Made by a program: the position numbers and the translations under genes
The notes under the pieces: model-generated
What the model was told of the DNA's origin: nothing
The model's database searches: none
Seen by the model: only the letters and a program-made list of their open reading frames with translations
NCBI GenBank assembly: GCA_036898135.1
Contig: CM072525.1
Coordinates: 58,397,049 to 58,461,048, forward strand
Direction: 5' to 3'
Source of the DNA: Oncomelania hupensis
Lineage: Eukaryota > Mollusca > Gastropoda > Littorinimorpha > Pomatiopsidae
Length of the DNA: 64,000 nt
Shown here: positions 23,228 through 33,398 of the stretch, one piece after another
Layout of the letters: the number at the start of each line of letters is the position of its first letter
Numbering within the stretch: position 1 is the stretch's first letter

Positions 23228-23575
23228 CCCCTTAACCGCCCAACCTGCTTCTGCTTCCTGTATGCCCAACACCGAGAAGGGAGATAACAGCAGTAACTGT
23301 TGGCAGAGCAGCTAGAAATCTCCAACCAACGGTTCTTTCCCTTTGACCGTTATAAATCGAAAAAAACGAAATGTGCACAAGTTTTGAAATTTCAGTAGTT
23401 TATCAGTGTTCAGTCATGAAGAAAAATGGCGGACGGTGGACGAAGAGGGGGTACTACGAGGTCTGTTTTCAGAGGATATTCAGCACTTGAAGTGCTTCAA
23501 GAGGTCCTAAATGATCAAGAAACTGATAATGAAGAGCTTAGCACACAAAATTCATATACTGGAAGTAGTAGTACT
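23228..23575 (+). mobile_element. Putative piggyBac-like 5' end with first coding segment
   Basis: TTAA at 23,224-23,227 is followed by CCCCTTAACCGCCCAACC, the layout of a piggyBac terminus after its TTAA target. An ATG at 23,426 opens a frame whose product begins MADGGRRGGTTRSVFRGYSA and continues into an acidic stretch (NDQETDNEE), resembling N-termini of piggyBac-type transposases. The frame runs 50 codons into the RTE insertion at 23,576. No matching 3' end or transposase core was found after the insertion. This is a family guess from the terminus and the acidic start only; an ordinary host first exon is possible. Confidence 0.4.
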
Positions 23576-26500
23576 ACTAGCGAGCTCTGTGGGTTCGGGC
23601 AAATAGAATAGACCCAACGTTTCCCGGCGTGTCGTAAGAGGCGACTAACAGGGGTGATGTTAGCACGGCATCACTGGGCGAAAGTCTTCTACACAGAAGT
23701 CACCGGCCAGGGCGGAGGAACCTCACGTTACTACAGGTTCAACGACCACGTGCTCAGGGCCAAGGCGAGCCACACTGTACTCGTGGATTTCGGCTGTGGC
23801 CAACAGCCTGGAGAGGATTGGGCCCTGCCAGGTCTTTTTTGCCCAAGACACACTACATGATGACACAATCCACTAATTCCATACCGGATCGGTCGTCGCC
23901 CGGGCCGTCACCCGGCACAAGGACCGCGCCTTCCGTTGGCCACCAGGACGGAGGTGTTAAGTATGCTACTGATGGACAATATAGCAAGATCCGCACGAGA
24001 AACAACATCGTCATAGGAACCTGGAACGTCAGGACCCTAACTGCGGAAGGAAAATTAGAAGAACTGGCCCACGAGCTGGACCACTATCGATGGAACGTTC
24101 TAGGTATCAGCGAACTGCGCTGGAAAGGCCTAGGTGAAACAACGACTGACAAAGGCCACAAGCTCTATTTCAGCGGTAGAGATGACAGGCACGAACACGG
24201 CGTTGGATTCTTGGTCCACAAGAACATTCTAGCCACTGTCATGGGTTGCCGCCCAGTCTCCAGTAGACTCATTACCATCCGTCTGAGAGCAACCCCTTTC
24301 AACATTACCATCATCCAGGCCTATGCCCCAACATCAGACTATGAAGACAGCGAAGTGGAGGATTTTTATGAAAATATACAGGCGGTCCTTGACCAAGTGC
24401 CGAAGAAGGACATAGTCATAGTGCAAGGCGACTGGAATGCCAAGGTTGGCCAAGATGCGCACCGCAACTGGGGAGACACATGCGGACCCCACTGCAACAA
24501 CGAGACAAATGACAGGGGTCTGAGGCTATTGGAGTTTGCCAGATACAACAATCTGGTACTGGCAAACACGCTTGGTCTCCACAAAAAATCCAGACGATGG
24601 ACATGGCACAGTCCCGGCGGGGAACATCACAACCAGATCGACTACATCATGGTCAAGAAACGCTTCAGATCAAGCATCAACATTGGCAGGACACGCACTT
24701 TTCCAGGAGCAGACATTGGAAGTGACCACGATCTCGTGATGATGTCTTTCCGGCTCCATTTGAAGAGAGTAAATACAGCAAAGTGCACTAGGCTGAAGTT
24801 CGACCTGGACAAACTGCAAGACCCGGAGGTGGCAAAAATATTTCAGGCCACAATTGGAGGGAAATTTGCACCACTGCTTATTTTGGGGGCAGGCGAAGTA
24901 GATGTCAACACCATGACCAATACCTTCAACTCAGCTGTAACAGATGCCGCCACTGAGATCCTTGGCAAGCACCGACCAAAGAAGAAGCCGTGGATCACAC
25001 CTGAACTTTTGGATCTGTGTGATAAACGAAGAGAGTTAAAAAAGAAAAAGAACACCTCACAGGGAGCTGATGTCTACCGAAAAATCAACAATGACATCCG
25101 AAAAGGCATGCGCACAGCAAAGGAGAACTGGATAGAAGATCAATGCCAGGAAATAGAGAACAATCTGAACAAGAACAACAGCAAGAAGGCCTACCAGACT
25201 GTGAAGCGGCTGACAAGTGTTAAACAGCCCAAAGTCTCCACTATCCAAAGCAAGTCTGGCATTTGCCTTACAGAAGAACAAGAAGTCTTGGACAGATGGA
25301 CAGAGTACTGCTCTGACCTTTACAACCATACACCAAATGGAGACCCATCAGTTCTAGCATGTCCCGAGAGCAGAGAAGAAGAAGAAATCCTCCCAATTCT
25401 CCGGGAAGAAGTTGAGGCAGCAGTGCAATCGCTGAAGAAAGGGAAGTCAGCGGGAGTGGACAACATACCAGCGGAACTGCTACAAGCAGGAGGAGAAGCG
25501 ATGACTGATGCTCTCACCACTATCTGTAACAAGATCTGGCAGAGTGGGGAATGGCCTACACCATGGACCCAGTCGCTTGTCATCACTCTTCCTAAAAAAG
25601 GTAACCTTCAGGAGTGTGAAAATTACCGCACCATCAGCCTCATCAGCCATCCCAGCAAGGTCCTCCTGAAAATAATACTCAACAGGTTGAAACCACAAGC
25701 TGAACAAATCATAGCTGAAGAACAAGCAGGATTCATGGCAGGGCGAAGTACCACTGAACAGATTTTCAACCTCAGAATAATCTGTGAGAAATACCTACAG
25801 CACCAACAACATCTATATCATGTGTTCATAGACTTCAAGAAGGCATTTGACCGAGTCTGGCATGCAGCTCTATGGGCAACCATGAAAGTGTACAACATCA
25901 GCCCTAAAATCATAGAAGTCATCAAAAGCCTGTATGACAAGGCTACCAGTGCAGTCCTCCATAACAGCGTCATCGGGAACTGGTTCAGAACAACAATCGG
26001 TGTGCGTCAAGGATGCCTACTCTCTCCAACACTCTTCAACATCTTCCTAGAGCGCATCATGTCAGATGCTCTTGCAGATCACGAAGGCACAGTCAGCATA
26101 GGGGGCAGAGCAATCTCCAATCTTCGTTTTGCGGATGATATTGATGGATTGGCTGGAAAGGAACAAGAACTTGAACAGCTTGTACAGAGGCTTGACACCA
26201 CCTCCAGAGCTTATGGAATGGAAATAAGTGCAGAGAAGACCAAAATGATGACCAACAACACCAATGGCATCAACACGGACATCAAAGTACAAGGCCAATC
26301 CCTCAACACAGTGCACAGCTTCAAATATTTAGGAGCCATTGTGTCAGACAATGGGTCTCGACAGGAAGTCCTCTCCAGGATCGCACAAACAACTGCTGCC
26401 CTGACAAGGTTGAAGCCCATTTGGAAAGACAGAACCATCAGTCTACATTCCAAAGTAAGACTGCTGCGATCTCTGGTCATCTCCATCTTCCTATATGCTT

Positions 26501-26937
26501 GCGAAGCATGGACCCTCACAGCAGATCTCCAACGAAGAATACAAAGCATGGAGATGAGGTGCTACAGAAGACTTCTGTGCATTTCCTATACCCAACACAT
26601 CACCAACGTTGAAGTCCGACAGACCATCACACAAGCCATTGGACAACACGATGACCTGCTCACAGTGGTGAAGAAACGGAAACTCCGATGGTATGGCCAC
26701 GTCACCAGATCATCAGGCCTTGCAAAGACCATTCTGCAAGGCACAGTGCAAGGAGGTAGAAGAAGGGGGAGACCGAAAAAGAGGTGGGAGGACAACATTC
26801 GAGAATGGACTGGTTTGACACTGAGCGAAGCCATGAGGGCTGCTGAGGACAGAGAAAGATGGAGTATGCTGGTTAAGCGATCATCTGTGGTGCCCCTACG
26901 ACCTTCGGGTTATGGGACAGGATAGGATAGGATAGGA
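23576..26937 (+). mobile_element. Full-length RTE-type LINE with 10-bp TSD
   Basis: About 3.36 kb. TAGTAGTACT occurs at 23,566-23,575 and again at 26,938-26,947, flanking the element as a target-site duplication. The 5' leader (23,576-23,856) contains GTCGTAAGAGGCGAC, which can fold as a small stem. The 3' end is a (GGATA)n tail at 26,920-26,937 with almost no 3' UTR, as usual for RTE elements. One long uninterrupted ORF lies inside. Two 5'-truncated relatives lie on the minus strand at 45,764-46,119 and 53,662-54,808. Confidence 0.93.
23857..26925 (+). CDS. RTE-type endonuclease/reverse transcriptase (intact ORF)
   Basis: A single protein of 1,022 residues from the first ATG in the frame. 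The N-terminal apurinic-type endonuclease shows IGTWNVRTL (W56, N57), ISELRWKG, GDWNAKVGQD (D192-N194) and SDHD (D290-H291), which nick target DNA. RT follows with KGKSAGVDNIPAELL, NYRTISLISHPSK, FIDFKKAFDRVWH, GVRQGCLLSPTLFN and FADD (D760, D761). The C-terminus ends with a basic RRRGRPKKRWEDNIREWTG block common in this group. No RNase H and no separate ORF1, as expected for the RTE clade. No stop or frameshift is visible, so this copy may be competent. Confidence 0.93.
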   Translation: MMTQSTNSIPDRSSPGPSPGTRTAPSVGHQDGGVKYATDGQYSKIRTRNNIVIGTWNVRTLTAEGKLEELAHELDHYRWNVLGISELRWKGLGETTTDKGHKLYFSGRDDRHEHGVGFLVHKNILATVMGCRPVSSRLITIRLRATPFNITIIQAYAPTSDYEDSEVEDFYENIQAVLDQVPKKDIVIVQGDWNAKVGQDAHRNWGDTCGPHCNNETNDRGLRLLEFARYNNLVLANTLGLHKKSRRWTWHSPGGEHHNQIDYIMVKKRFRSSINIGRTRTFPGADIGSDHDLVMMSFRLHLKRVNTAKCTRLKFDLDKLQDPEVAKIFQATIGGKFAPLLILGAGEVDVNTMTNTFNSAVTDAATEILGKHRPKKKPWITPELLDLCDKRRELKKKKNTSQGADVYRKINNDIRKGMRTAKENWIEDQCQEIENNLNKNNSKKAYQTVKRLTSVKQPKVSTIQSKSGICLTEEQEVLDRWTEYCSDLYNHTPNGDPSVLACPESREEEEILPILREEVEAAVQSLKKGKSAGVDNIPAELLQAGGEAMTDALTTICNKIWQSGEWPTPWTQSLVITLPKKGNLQECENYRTISLISHPSKVLLKIILNRLKPQAEQIIAEEQAGFMAGRSTTEQIFNLRIICEKYLQHQQHLYHVFIDFKKAFDRVWHAALWATMKVYNISPKIIEVIKSLYDKATSAVLHNSVIGNWFRTTIGVRQGCLLSPTLFNIFLERIMSDALADHEGTVSIGGRAISNLRFADDIDGLAGKEQELEQLVQRLDTTSRAYGMEISAEKTKMMTNNTNGINTDIKVQGQSLNTVHSFKYLGAIVSDNGSRQEVLSRIAQTTAALTRLKPIWKDRTISLHSKVRLLRSLVISIFLYACEAWTLTADLQRRIQSMEMRCYRRLLCISYTQHITNVEVRQTITQAIGQHDDLLTVVKKRKLRWYGHVTRSSGLAKTILQGTVQGGRRRGRPKKRWEDNIREWTGLTLSEAMRAAEDRERWSMLVKRSSVVPLRPSGYGTG

Positions 26938-26947
26938 TAGTAGTACT

Positions 26948-28841
26948 CCCCTCCTACACACCACCCGCCATGCCCCCCAGTCTCCTTACCCTTATTTCAC
27001 CAGTATTTCCCCCCTTCACTCACATTTCCTATGTAGCGGCACGATTTAAATGTTATTAGCTCCGTATCCGTACTTGACATGCGTACAAAATCTTCCTCTC
27101 AAATGCCATAATGATCAACACGATTGATTGTGGGCGTACACGGCAAGACAAGACAAGACAAGACAAGAAGTGTGTGGACTTTGGCTGCTCTGTGGGTTGT
27201 GACTTTGTTACTGGCTGAGTCTCTACAGCTGTGGAGTATGACGTGTGATTTCGGACTTACCTTATACCATGGACAGGTACCCCTTATTTCTGTGGATGAT
27301 ATAGCAGTGAAGTTGATTTCCAAGTATTTTATTGAGTGCTTGATGTTTGTCCTTTTGTTACACCAGTTTTTTGTGGTGTTCTGTCCTGCATTTTTTGTGT
27401 TGATGTGTGTTTTTATGTTCCAAAAATGCTTGCCCACGGAAAAAAACAAGAATAAATAATTACTCTAAAAAATTATGTCTTGTCAAATGAAACTATTTTT
27501 ACTTGAAATTAAAGCCAGGGATGTTTCAAAAAAACTTGCCAAATATCTAAGGGTTTGATATTTTTTTAAAATCTTTTAATTTTTTTTTATACATTTGGTA
27601 CTCTGGTTCTATATACTGGTTATATTATTTGTAATTATTATTTATACATTATTTCTGTATGGATCAAATTGATTTGACTCCATTCAACCTATATAGCTGT
27701 TATTGTGGCTTGATCTGACCTGACTTGATTTGGTTTGATATGATCCGATGAATTGATTTGGTTTGATATGATCAGAAGAATTGATATGGTTTAATTTGTT
27801 TGACAAAAAAAGTTTTTTTTTCTAATAAATTTACTTATTATATTTTTTTTAAATCTTATTATTATTATTATTAGTAGTAGTAGTAGTAGTATTGTTATTA
27901 TTATTATTATTTTAAATTTTAAATTTGATGTAGCATAATTTGATCTTGTATTAAGTTGTATGATCTGATTAAATTTGGTCTAGTTTGATTTTATTTGATT
28001 TGCATGATTTTAGCTGATGTGGTCTGGTTTGAATCAAAAATTAGATTAATAATTTTGTTTTACTTGATTCGGTGATCTGATTGTTAGACTTTATTTGATT
28101 ATCTGATTTGAAATAACTGATTTAGCTGCTCTGATGTCAGTATAGTAAAAAAAAAAAAAAAAAAAAAAAAAAAGATTGCTCTGTCTTTAGCACTAGTATA
28201 TCAAGTCAAGTCAAGTCAAGACACTTTATTACCCAATGAATTCAAAATACATAGGATTTTGTTTTGGTGATGCGGTAAAACATTCAGTCCTTCTACAACA
28301 ACAAACAACCTTCCACTGGACATTAAAACATTAAAATACTATATTGTTATTTTTGTATCATGCATACACTATTGTATTTAATTTTGTTGGACCGAAAATT
28401 GTATTTTGTAATTAATTTTGATCTCTCCCCCTTCATGGCCTTAACCGAATAAAACAATTTCAATTTCAATTACATCTCTTATCCGTACTACTACTAGACT
28501 CTCTCTCTCTCTTTCTCTTTCTTTTACCCTCTCTCTCTCTCACACACACACACACTCACACCCACGTGAACTTACACACACGGACATCAACAAATAATAC
28601 TGTAAAATTTTAATCAATATACTCAAACTGGGTTATAAGAGAGGTATTCTTGAACAGTTTACAGTGTTCCCGATTACGCACAGTAGTGCGTCAATTACGC
28701 ACAAAATATGAAAAATGACGCAGAAAAATTGGCATGTGTGCGTCCTGTTGACGCACACATTTTTTTCGAATCGCTGATGTCAAAAATACAACCAACGAGT
28801 GGCGAACTAATTAACGGCATAATCAGAATCAGAACCCAACT
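26948..28841. other. AT-rich intergenic stretch with simple repeats and retroelement tails
   Basis: No gene recognised. It holds an (ACAAG)n tract at 27,146-27,170, TGATCTG-type degenerate repeats at 27,700-28,130 related to 22,412-22,925, a mixed (ATT)/(AGT) tract at 27,858-27,912, a 31-base A-run near 28,143-28,173, a (TCAAG)n tail followed by ACACTTTATTACCC at 28,201-28,235 (minus-strand L2/CR1-like 3' end), a plus-strand tail ending (TTTCAA)n near 28,450-28,475, and CT and CA microsatellites at 28,499-28,560. The frame at 27,124-27,459 shows no known domain. Confidence 0.65.
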
Positions 28842-29051
28842 GAGACTATGTCCAAAGAGGTGTATGGCACCGAGGATTTCCATGCTGAGATTCGTCAAGC
28901 CGTCTGCGATCTCATCAGCAAGCATCCCTGCGTCCTCTCCCAATACATTGACGGTGGTCATATGATGAGCCACGTGAAGGAGATGCGTGCGCTGGGCTCC
29001 TGGGCCACCACTTGCGAGATATACGCCAGTGCCACCTTGTTGCAAAGACAG
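28842..29051 (+). CDS. OTU-like cysteine protease, internal exon
   Basis: The reading frame through MSKEVYGTEDFHAEIRQAV…, then LISKHPCVLSQYIDGG, then VKEMRALGSWATTCEIYASA, has the order and spacing of an OTU deubiquitinase domain after its catalytic-cysteine box: YG-x-ED-x-H-x-EIR, then EM…G-x-WA-T-x-EI-A. The exon ends CAG|GTAATG at 29,051 in phase 0. The acceptor is uncertain (AG at 28,840-28,841 is one possibility). The catalytic DGNC-type motif is not present here and would have to lie in an upstream exon that I did not find, so activity cannot be claimed. Confidence 0.65.
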
Positions 29052-29307
29052 GTAATGGAGCAGATAAGAAAACGAATGGAAGCAAAATTAAAACTGGCAC
29101 TCAAACGAGAAAGGTTTCTTAACATGCCACACCTCTCTCTTCTTCTTTCTTTCTTCCTTTTTAAGTATCTGTATTTATTTTTTAATTTATGTTGTTGTAC
29201 CTATTTATGTACTTAAAAGTCTTATTTATTTATTTCTAATAATAAATCACATCTTACTACCGTGGATACTTTACATCCAACTAACCTAAGTGTCTTTTTG
29301 TGTCCAG

Positions 29308-29440
29308 GTGTATGTGCTGGCCCCCACCCAAGGGCGAGAGTCTCCATCATCCAACAGCGAATACCATTGGCTGTTGTTTTCTCCACACTCTCTCTCGGGC
29401 ACTAACGCTGGCTCTTCCCTCTTCAAGCTCGACACTGCTG
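29308..29440 (+). CDS. OTU-like cysteine protease, next exon with the histidine box
   Basis: After TTTTTGTGTCCAG, the frame continues in phase 0 as VYVLAPTQGRESPSSNSEYH, then WLLFSPH. In OTU domains the strand after EI-x-A-A is followed by a hydrophobic strand and then a terminal catalytic histidine, and EYHWLLF fits that place. The exon ends at a GTAAGG donor (29,441). A possible continuation after the AG at 29,521 reads DNAQYPPLSLQERSWLSGVG, but a SINE head begins within it, so I do not extend the model. The 256-bp intron between the two exons has no insert of note. Confidence 0.6.
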
Positions 29441-29555
29441 GTAAGGGACTCATTTCTGTTTTAATATTTTTAACAAATATTTAATGTAAACCTTGTCCAC
29501 TCCCCTTTTTATCCCATATACAGACAACGCCCAGTACCCCCCTCTCTCTCTCCAG

Positions 29556-29645
29556 GAGCGCAGTTGGCTCAGTGGTGTAGGCAGGGTACTAAAATGTCAG
29601 ACGATAACATCGCAGCCTGGACAGGCAGGGGTTCAAACAAAGGTA
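29556..29645 (+). mobile_element. tRNA-derived SINE head (fragment)
   Basis: GCGCAGTTGGCTCAGTGGTG matches a polymerase III A box and GGGGTTCAAAC (about 29,629) a B box, spaced as in a tRNA. The cloverleaf is degenerate and no tail or TSD could be assigned, so this is a SINE relic and not a tRNA gene. Confidence 0.55.
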
Positions 29646-29974
29646 AAAGCATAGGGGGGGGTGGAGGAGGGGAGGAAACACCAAAAAAACTGAGGCGCTG
29701 CACTCCTACAACTTCTTCTGAGAGTATAAACCGAGGTCTAGTCTGTGTACTCTCGCATTCCATCACATGGACTTTGGGGGGCGTCCTGTCAAAACATCTG
29801 AGTACAACTTGGTATCATCCATGAGAAAAAAGCTTCGGATAAACTTAAAGAACACCCTAAAATTTGCCAGGTTGCTAAAAATGCCCCCAAAATGTGCGCA
29901 AGGTGTCATCCATTTTTTGGGACACCTGTATATGTGTGTATTGCACAAATGTGAAGCTGAAAGTGCTGTCCATC
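29646..29974. other. No gene recognised
   Basis: Mixed sequence between the SINE relic and a decayed coding stretch. A G-rich tract lies at 29,657-29,675. Short overlapping open frames on both strands show no domain. Confidence 0.5.
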
Positions 29975-30360
29975 AACAGGATCATTGCCAAATATGCCAA
30001 CTTTGACAAGAAACTCAAGCTGCGAAATGAAAAGGCAGTGTACAATTTGCTGCTATACCCTAAAAATGACCAGTCTTTCCACAGGCCTGAATGTATCCAG
30101 GGATTCTGCCAGCAGTGCTTCGACCACAGGAAAACACTTGAGGAGCACTGAAAACCCTTGCTGGATGCCAATCCCACACTCAGCTGGAATAAATGAGCTC
30201 GAGGCAGCTCCGGAAGGGACCCAGCTGTGGTTAATGGAACTGTCAGAGAGCTGATGGATGAGCTTGCTGCTGATGTGGTCAGCCCAGCCAGAAACACATC
30301 TTTCGTCCAGCATCTCTTCACAGCACTGTGGCAGCTGAAGAGCCAATTAACCCCAGGGCA
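29975..30360 (+). pseudogene. Decayed coding stretch of unknown family
   Basis: One frame reads NRIIAKYANFDKKLKLRNEK and continues through LLLYPKNDQSFHRPECIQGF and CQQCFDHRKTLEEH to a stop. A second frame resumes as DPAVVNGTVRELMDELAADV and SFVQHLFTALWQLKSQLTPG. The composition looks protein-coding, but stops and a frame change break it. I do not recognise the family. The part from 30,120 onward is repeated at 37,771 as the start of the tandem duplication. Confidence 0.4.
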
Positions 30361-30363
30361 AGT

Positions 30364-30714
30364 GCTTACATTACATTACATTACATTACATAATTGTTGC
30401 TTTAGGTCCAGCGGACTCTTCCGAGGCAAATCAGTACCGGACAACCCCCAATCCGCATAAAAGATCTGCTGAAACAACCCTAGTGGGAAAACTGAATGCC
30501 CTCCACCAGCCAGTCACTTTACAATAAAGACATCCCACGCAGGGGACGGCTGAGGCTTCACCCCAACTTATCGACCCCCCGTTTACAAAACAAAATAGAA
30601 TACAAACATCATTATAAATTATCAACAAAACACAGTGGGAATTTAAAGCACTAAATTTCCAGAAAGTGGGGATACTATTTATACTGAAACCCCAGGCACC
30701 CCAACGGGGGACTG
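30364..30714 (-). mobile_element. Short retroelement, minus strand, internally deleted
   Basis: Same family as 5,059-5,623 and 60,667-61,257. On the minus strand it runs from GTGCC…TTTCAGTATAAATAG to the conserved GAAGAGTCCGCTGGACCTAA tail and a (TGTAA)n end at 30,364-30,392. About 220 bp of the middle is absent compared with the other copies. The tail pentamer differs from the (AATC)n tail of its relatives. Confidence 0.85.
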
Positions 30715-31025
30715 CCCACAAGTTCAGGTATATGCAGAACATTACCGCCCACCAGTTTAGTTATATGCGGAACATAACCGCCCACCAGTTTAGGTATATG
30801 CAAAACATAACTGACCACCAGTTTAGTTATATGCAGAACATAACCGCCCACCAGTTTAGGTATATGCAAAACATAACCACCCATCAGTTTAGTTATATGC
30901 GGAACATAACCGCCCACCAGTTTAGTTATATGCGGAACATAACCGCCCACCAGTTTAGGTTTTGCGGAACATAATCGCCCACCAGTTTAGGTTTATGCGG
31001 AACATAACCGCCCACCAGTTTAGGT
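30715..31025 (+). repeat. 33-bp minisatellite, left part
   Basis: About nine copies of a 33-bp unit (TATATGCGGAACATAACCGC then CCACCAGTTTAGG). Because 33 is a multiple of three, it reads as an 11-residue repeat RYMRNITAHQF, which is not evidence of a gene. It begins at the 5' edge of the minus-strand short retroelement. Confidence 0.95.
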
Positions 31026-31535
31026 CTCTGCATCTCGATTTCCCTCCAGAGATTTTCCAGTTTGTGCCCTACTCTGACCTACGTTGTATGACTGGATCTT
31101 ATTGTAAACGACTGTGGCAGACTGACTGGTCTAACCATATCAACAACAAATTATTTCAAATTCTTCCCGATTTGTCTGCTTCTTTGCCCAACCTTGCATC
31201 CACTCGCAAAGAAGAAACAGTGTTGTCTCGCCTTCATATTGGGCATACTTTATGTCACAGTTTCATTTTAAAAGGAGAAGAACCACCATGGTGCTTTGCA
31301 TGTGATCAATCTTTTTCCGTTCGCCATTTCATGTCTGAGTGTGCTGATTTGATTGAGGAAAGAGAAACATATTTTGGTTCCATACCTTTCAAAGATATTT
31401 TTAAAGTATGTAATGGTCAACATCTGTTTCAATTTTTACATGATGTTGGTTTGTTTTAAGATAACGTCTCTCTGGTCCTGATTTGGCTCGGAAGAGTCCG
31501 CTGGACCTAAAGCAATAATCTTGTATTGTATTGTA
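31026..31535 (+). mobile_element. 5'-truncated RNase H LINE end inserted in the 33-bp array
   Basis: It matches the last part of ORF2 (HLDFPPEIFQFVPYSDLRCM through the CX2C-type C-terminus) and the 3' tail, ending (TTGTA)n. The frame is broken near TLCHSF. CCAGTTTAGG stands on both sides, which fits a TSD but is also part of the array unit. Compared with the intact LINE the text after LHDVGLF is shortened: about 190 bp of 3' UTR is missing before the conserved tail. Confidence 0.88.
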
Positions 31536-31804
31536 CCAGTTTAGGTATATGTGGAACATAACCGCCCACCAGTTTAGGTATATGCGGAACATAACCGCCT
31601 ACCAGTTTAGGTATATGCGGAACATAACTGCCCACCAGTTTAGGTATATGCTGAACATAACCGCCCACCAGTTTAGTTATATGCGGAACATGACTGCCCA
31701 CCAGTTTAGGTATATGTGGAACATAACCGCCCACCAGTTTAGAACATGTGGAACATGACTGCCCACCAGTTTAGGTATATGTGGAACATGACTGCCCACC
31801 AGTT
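31536..31804 (+). repeat. 33-bp minisatellite, right part
   Basis: About eight further units of the same 33-bp repeat, including TATATGTGGAAC and ACATGTGGAAC variants, ending CCCACCAGTT where the minus-strand LINE tail (TACAA)n starts. Confidence 0.95.
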
Positions 31805-32077
31805 ACAATACAATACAAGATTATTGCTTTAGGTCCAGCGGACTCTTCCGAGCCAAATCAGGACCAGAGAGACGTTATCTTAAAATATTATAAAATGATT
31901 CAAATCTTAAAAAACAAGCCTGTTGCTCTTAAATACACAAGCAAACTTACACATGACACCTCTTTAAGAGTCTTCTTTAAAACTGATGTATTAAAAATAT
32001 ATTCGCTTTCTTCAATCAAATCACTAAATTCAGTCCTATCAATAAAATCCAAACTAAACAAAACATGTCGATACGAT

Positions 32078-33340
32078 TTATATGCGATAAAACAAACCAA
32101 CATCATGTAAAAATTGAAACAGATGTTGACCATTACATGCTTTAAAAGTATCTTTGAAAGGTGTGGAACCAAAATATGCTTCTCTTTCCTCAATCAAATC
32201 AGCACACTCAGACATGAAATGGCGAACGGAAAAAGATTGATCACAAGCAAAGCACCATGGTGGTTCTTCTCCTTTTAAAAGGAAACTGTGGGTGACATAA
32301 GTATGCCCAATATGAAGGCGAGACAACACTGTTTCTTCTGTGCGAGTGGATGCAAGGTTAGGCAAAGAAGCAGACAAATCGGGAAGAATTTGAAATAATT
32401 TGTTGTTGATATGATTAGACCAGTCAGTCTGCCACAGTCGTTTACAATAAGATCCAGTCATACAACGTAGGTCAGAGTAGGGCACAAACTGGAAAATCTC
32501 TGGAGGGAAATCGAGATGCAGAGCATCTTTAGCCGCCCTGTCTACTGCAATATTGCCGCGGATGCCCATGTGACCAGGGACCCACATAAAAACTATCTTT
32601 TTACCCTCAGAAACAAGTTGTGTATGGAGGTTATGGATCTCTGCCAGAAAAGGGTGTGATATCTTTCTCGTGGAAAGAGCCTGAAGTGCTGACAATGAAT
32701 CGGACATGATTAAAAACGAGGTTCTTTTGGATTGATAAACTTGTTTCAGAGCTAAATGAATTGCCTTGAGCTCAGCTGTATAAACAGAACAAAAATCAGG
32801 TAAACGCTGTTGCAAAGGCTGGTCTAAGTGTCTCCCAGAAACCGACGCAGCAGCAACTGAATCTCCTTTCTTTGACCCGTCTGTAAAAAGTGTTTCATAT
32901 CCGGGGTATAAGGCACATTGTTCTAAATAAAGTTGGTTATATACGGTTTCAGATGTATTGTTTTTGACGAAGGCAGACAACTGCCAATTAATGTTTGGGG
33001 TACATAATTTCCATGGGGGAGATTCAGTTCGAAGTTCATCGTCGTTGACGGAGGCAACATCAATGCCTGCTTTTTCCAAATGAGCCTGCATTCTGATTCC
33101 AAACGGGGGGATTGTGTTAGGTTTGGCTTCAAATTTCTGAACAAGATTTGGGTTGAAAACACAGTCATAAGCAGGGTTCATGGGATCAGTTTTTAATTTT
33201 AGATAATAATTCAGTGACAATTTTGTACGTCTGAGCTCCAGCGGGGGTTCGTTAGCTTCCACATATAGGCTTTCACAAGGGGAGGTGCGAAAAGCACCCA
33301 AAGCAATGCGTAGTGCCTGATGAGCAACTGGATCTAACAT
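32078..33340 (-). pseudogene. LINE ORF2 C-terminal piece with RNase H domain
   Basis: 420 residues equivalent to the end of the intact ORF2. It keeps RNase H catalytic boxes LFTDGSKKGD, YTAELKAIHLAL, MSDSLSALQAL and GNIAVDRAAKDA, and a terminal CFACDQSFSVRHFMSEC zinc-binding-like motif (CX2CX7HX4C). It is cut off from its own RT by a frameshift near 33,345-33,405. The second copy at 39,734-40,996 differs at five residues, including loss of the last cysteine (FMSER). Confidence 0.9.
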
Positions 33341-33398
33341 CTTAAGATAAGATTTTCTAGCAGAACCATAAACAATGCAACCATAGTCTAACTTGGAT

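Noticed and set aside
27124..27459. Remainder of the putative piggyBac transposase after the RTE insertion
   Set aside because: The frame shows none of the expected transposase core motifs and begins within an (ACAAG)n repeat.
30666..30974. RYMRNITAHQF repeat protein
   Set aside because: It is a 33-bp minisatellite with a length divisible by three; no conservation beyond the repeat and it is interrupted by a LINE insertion.
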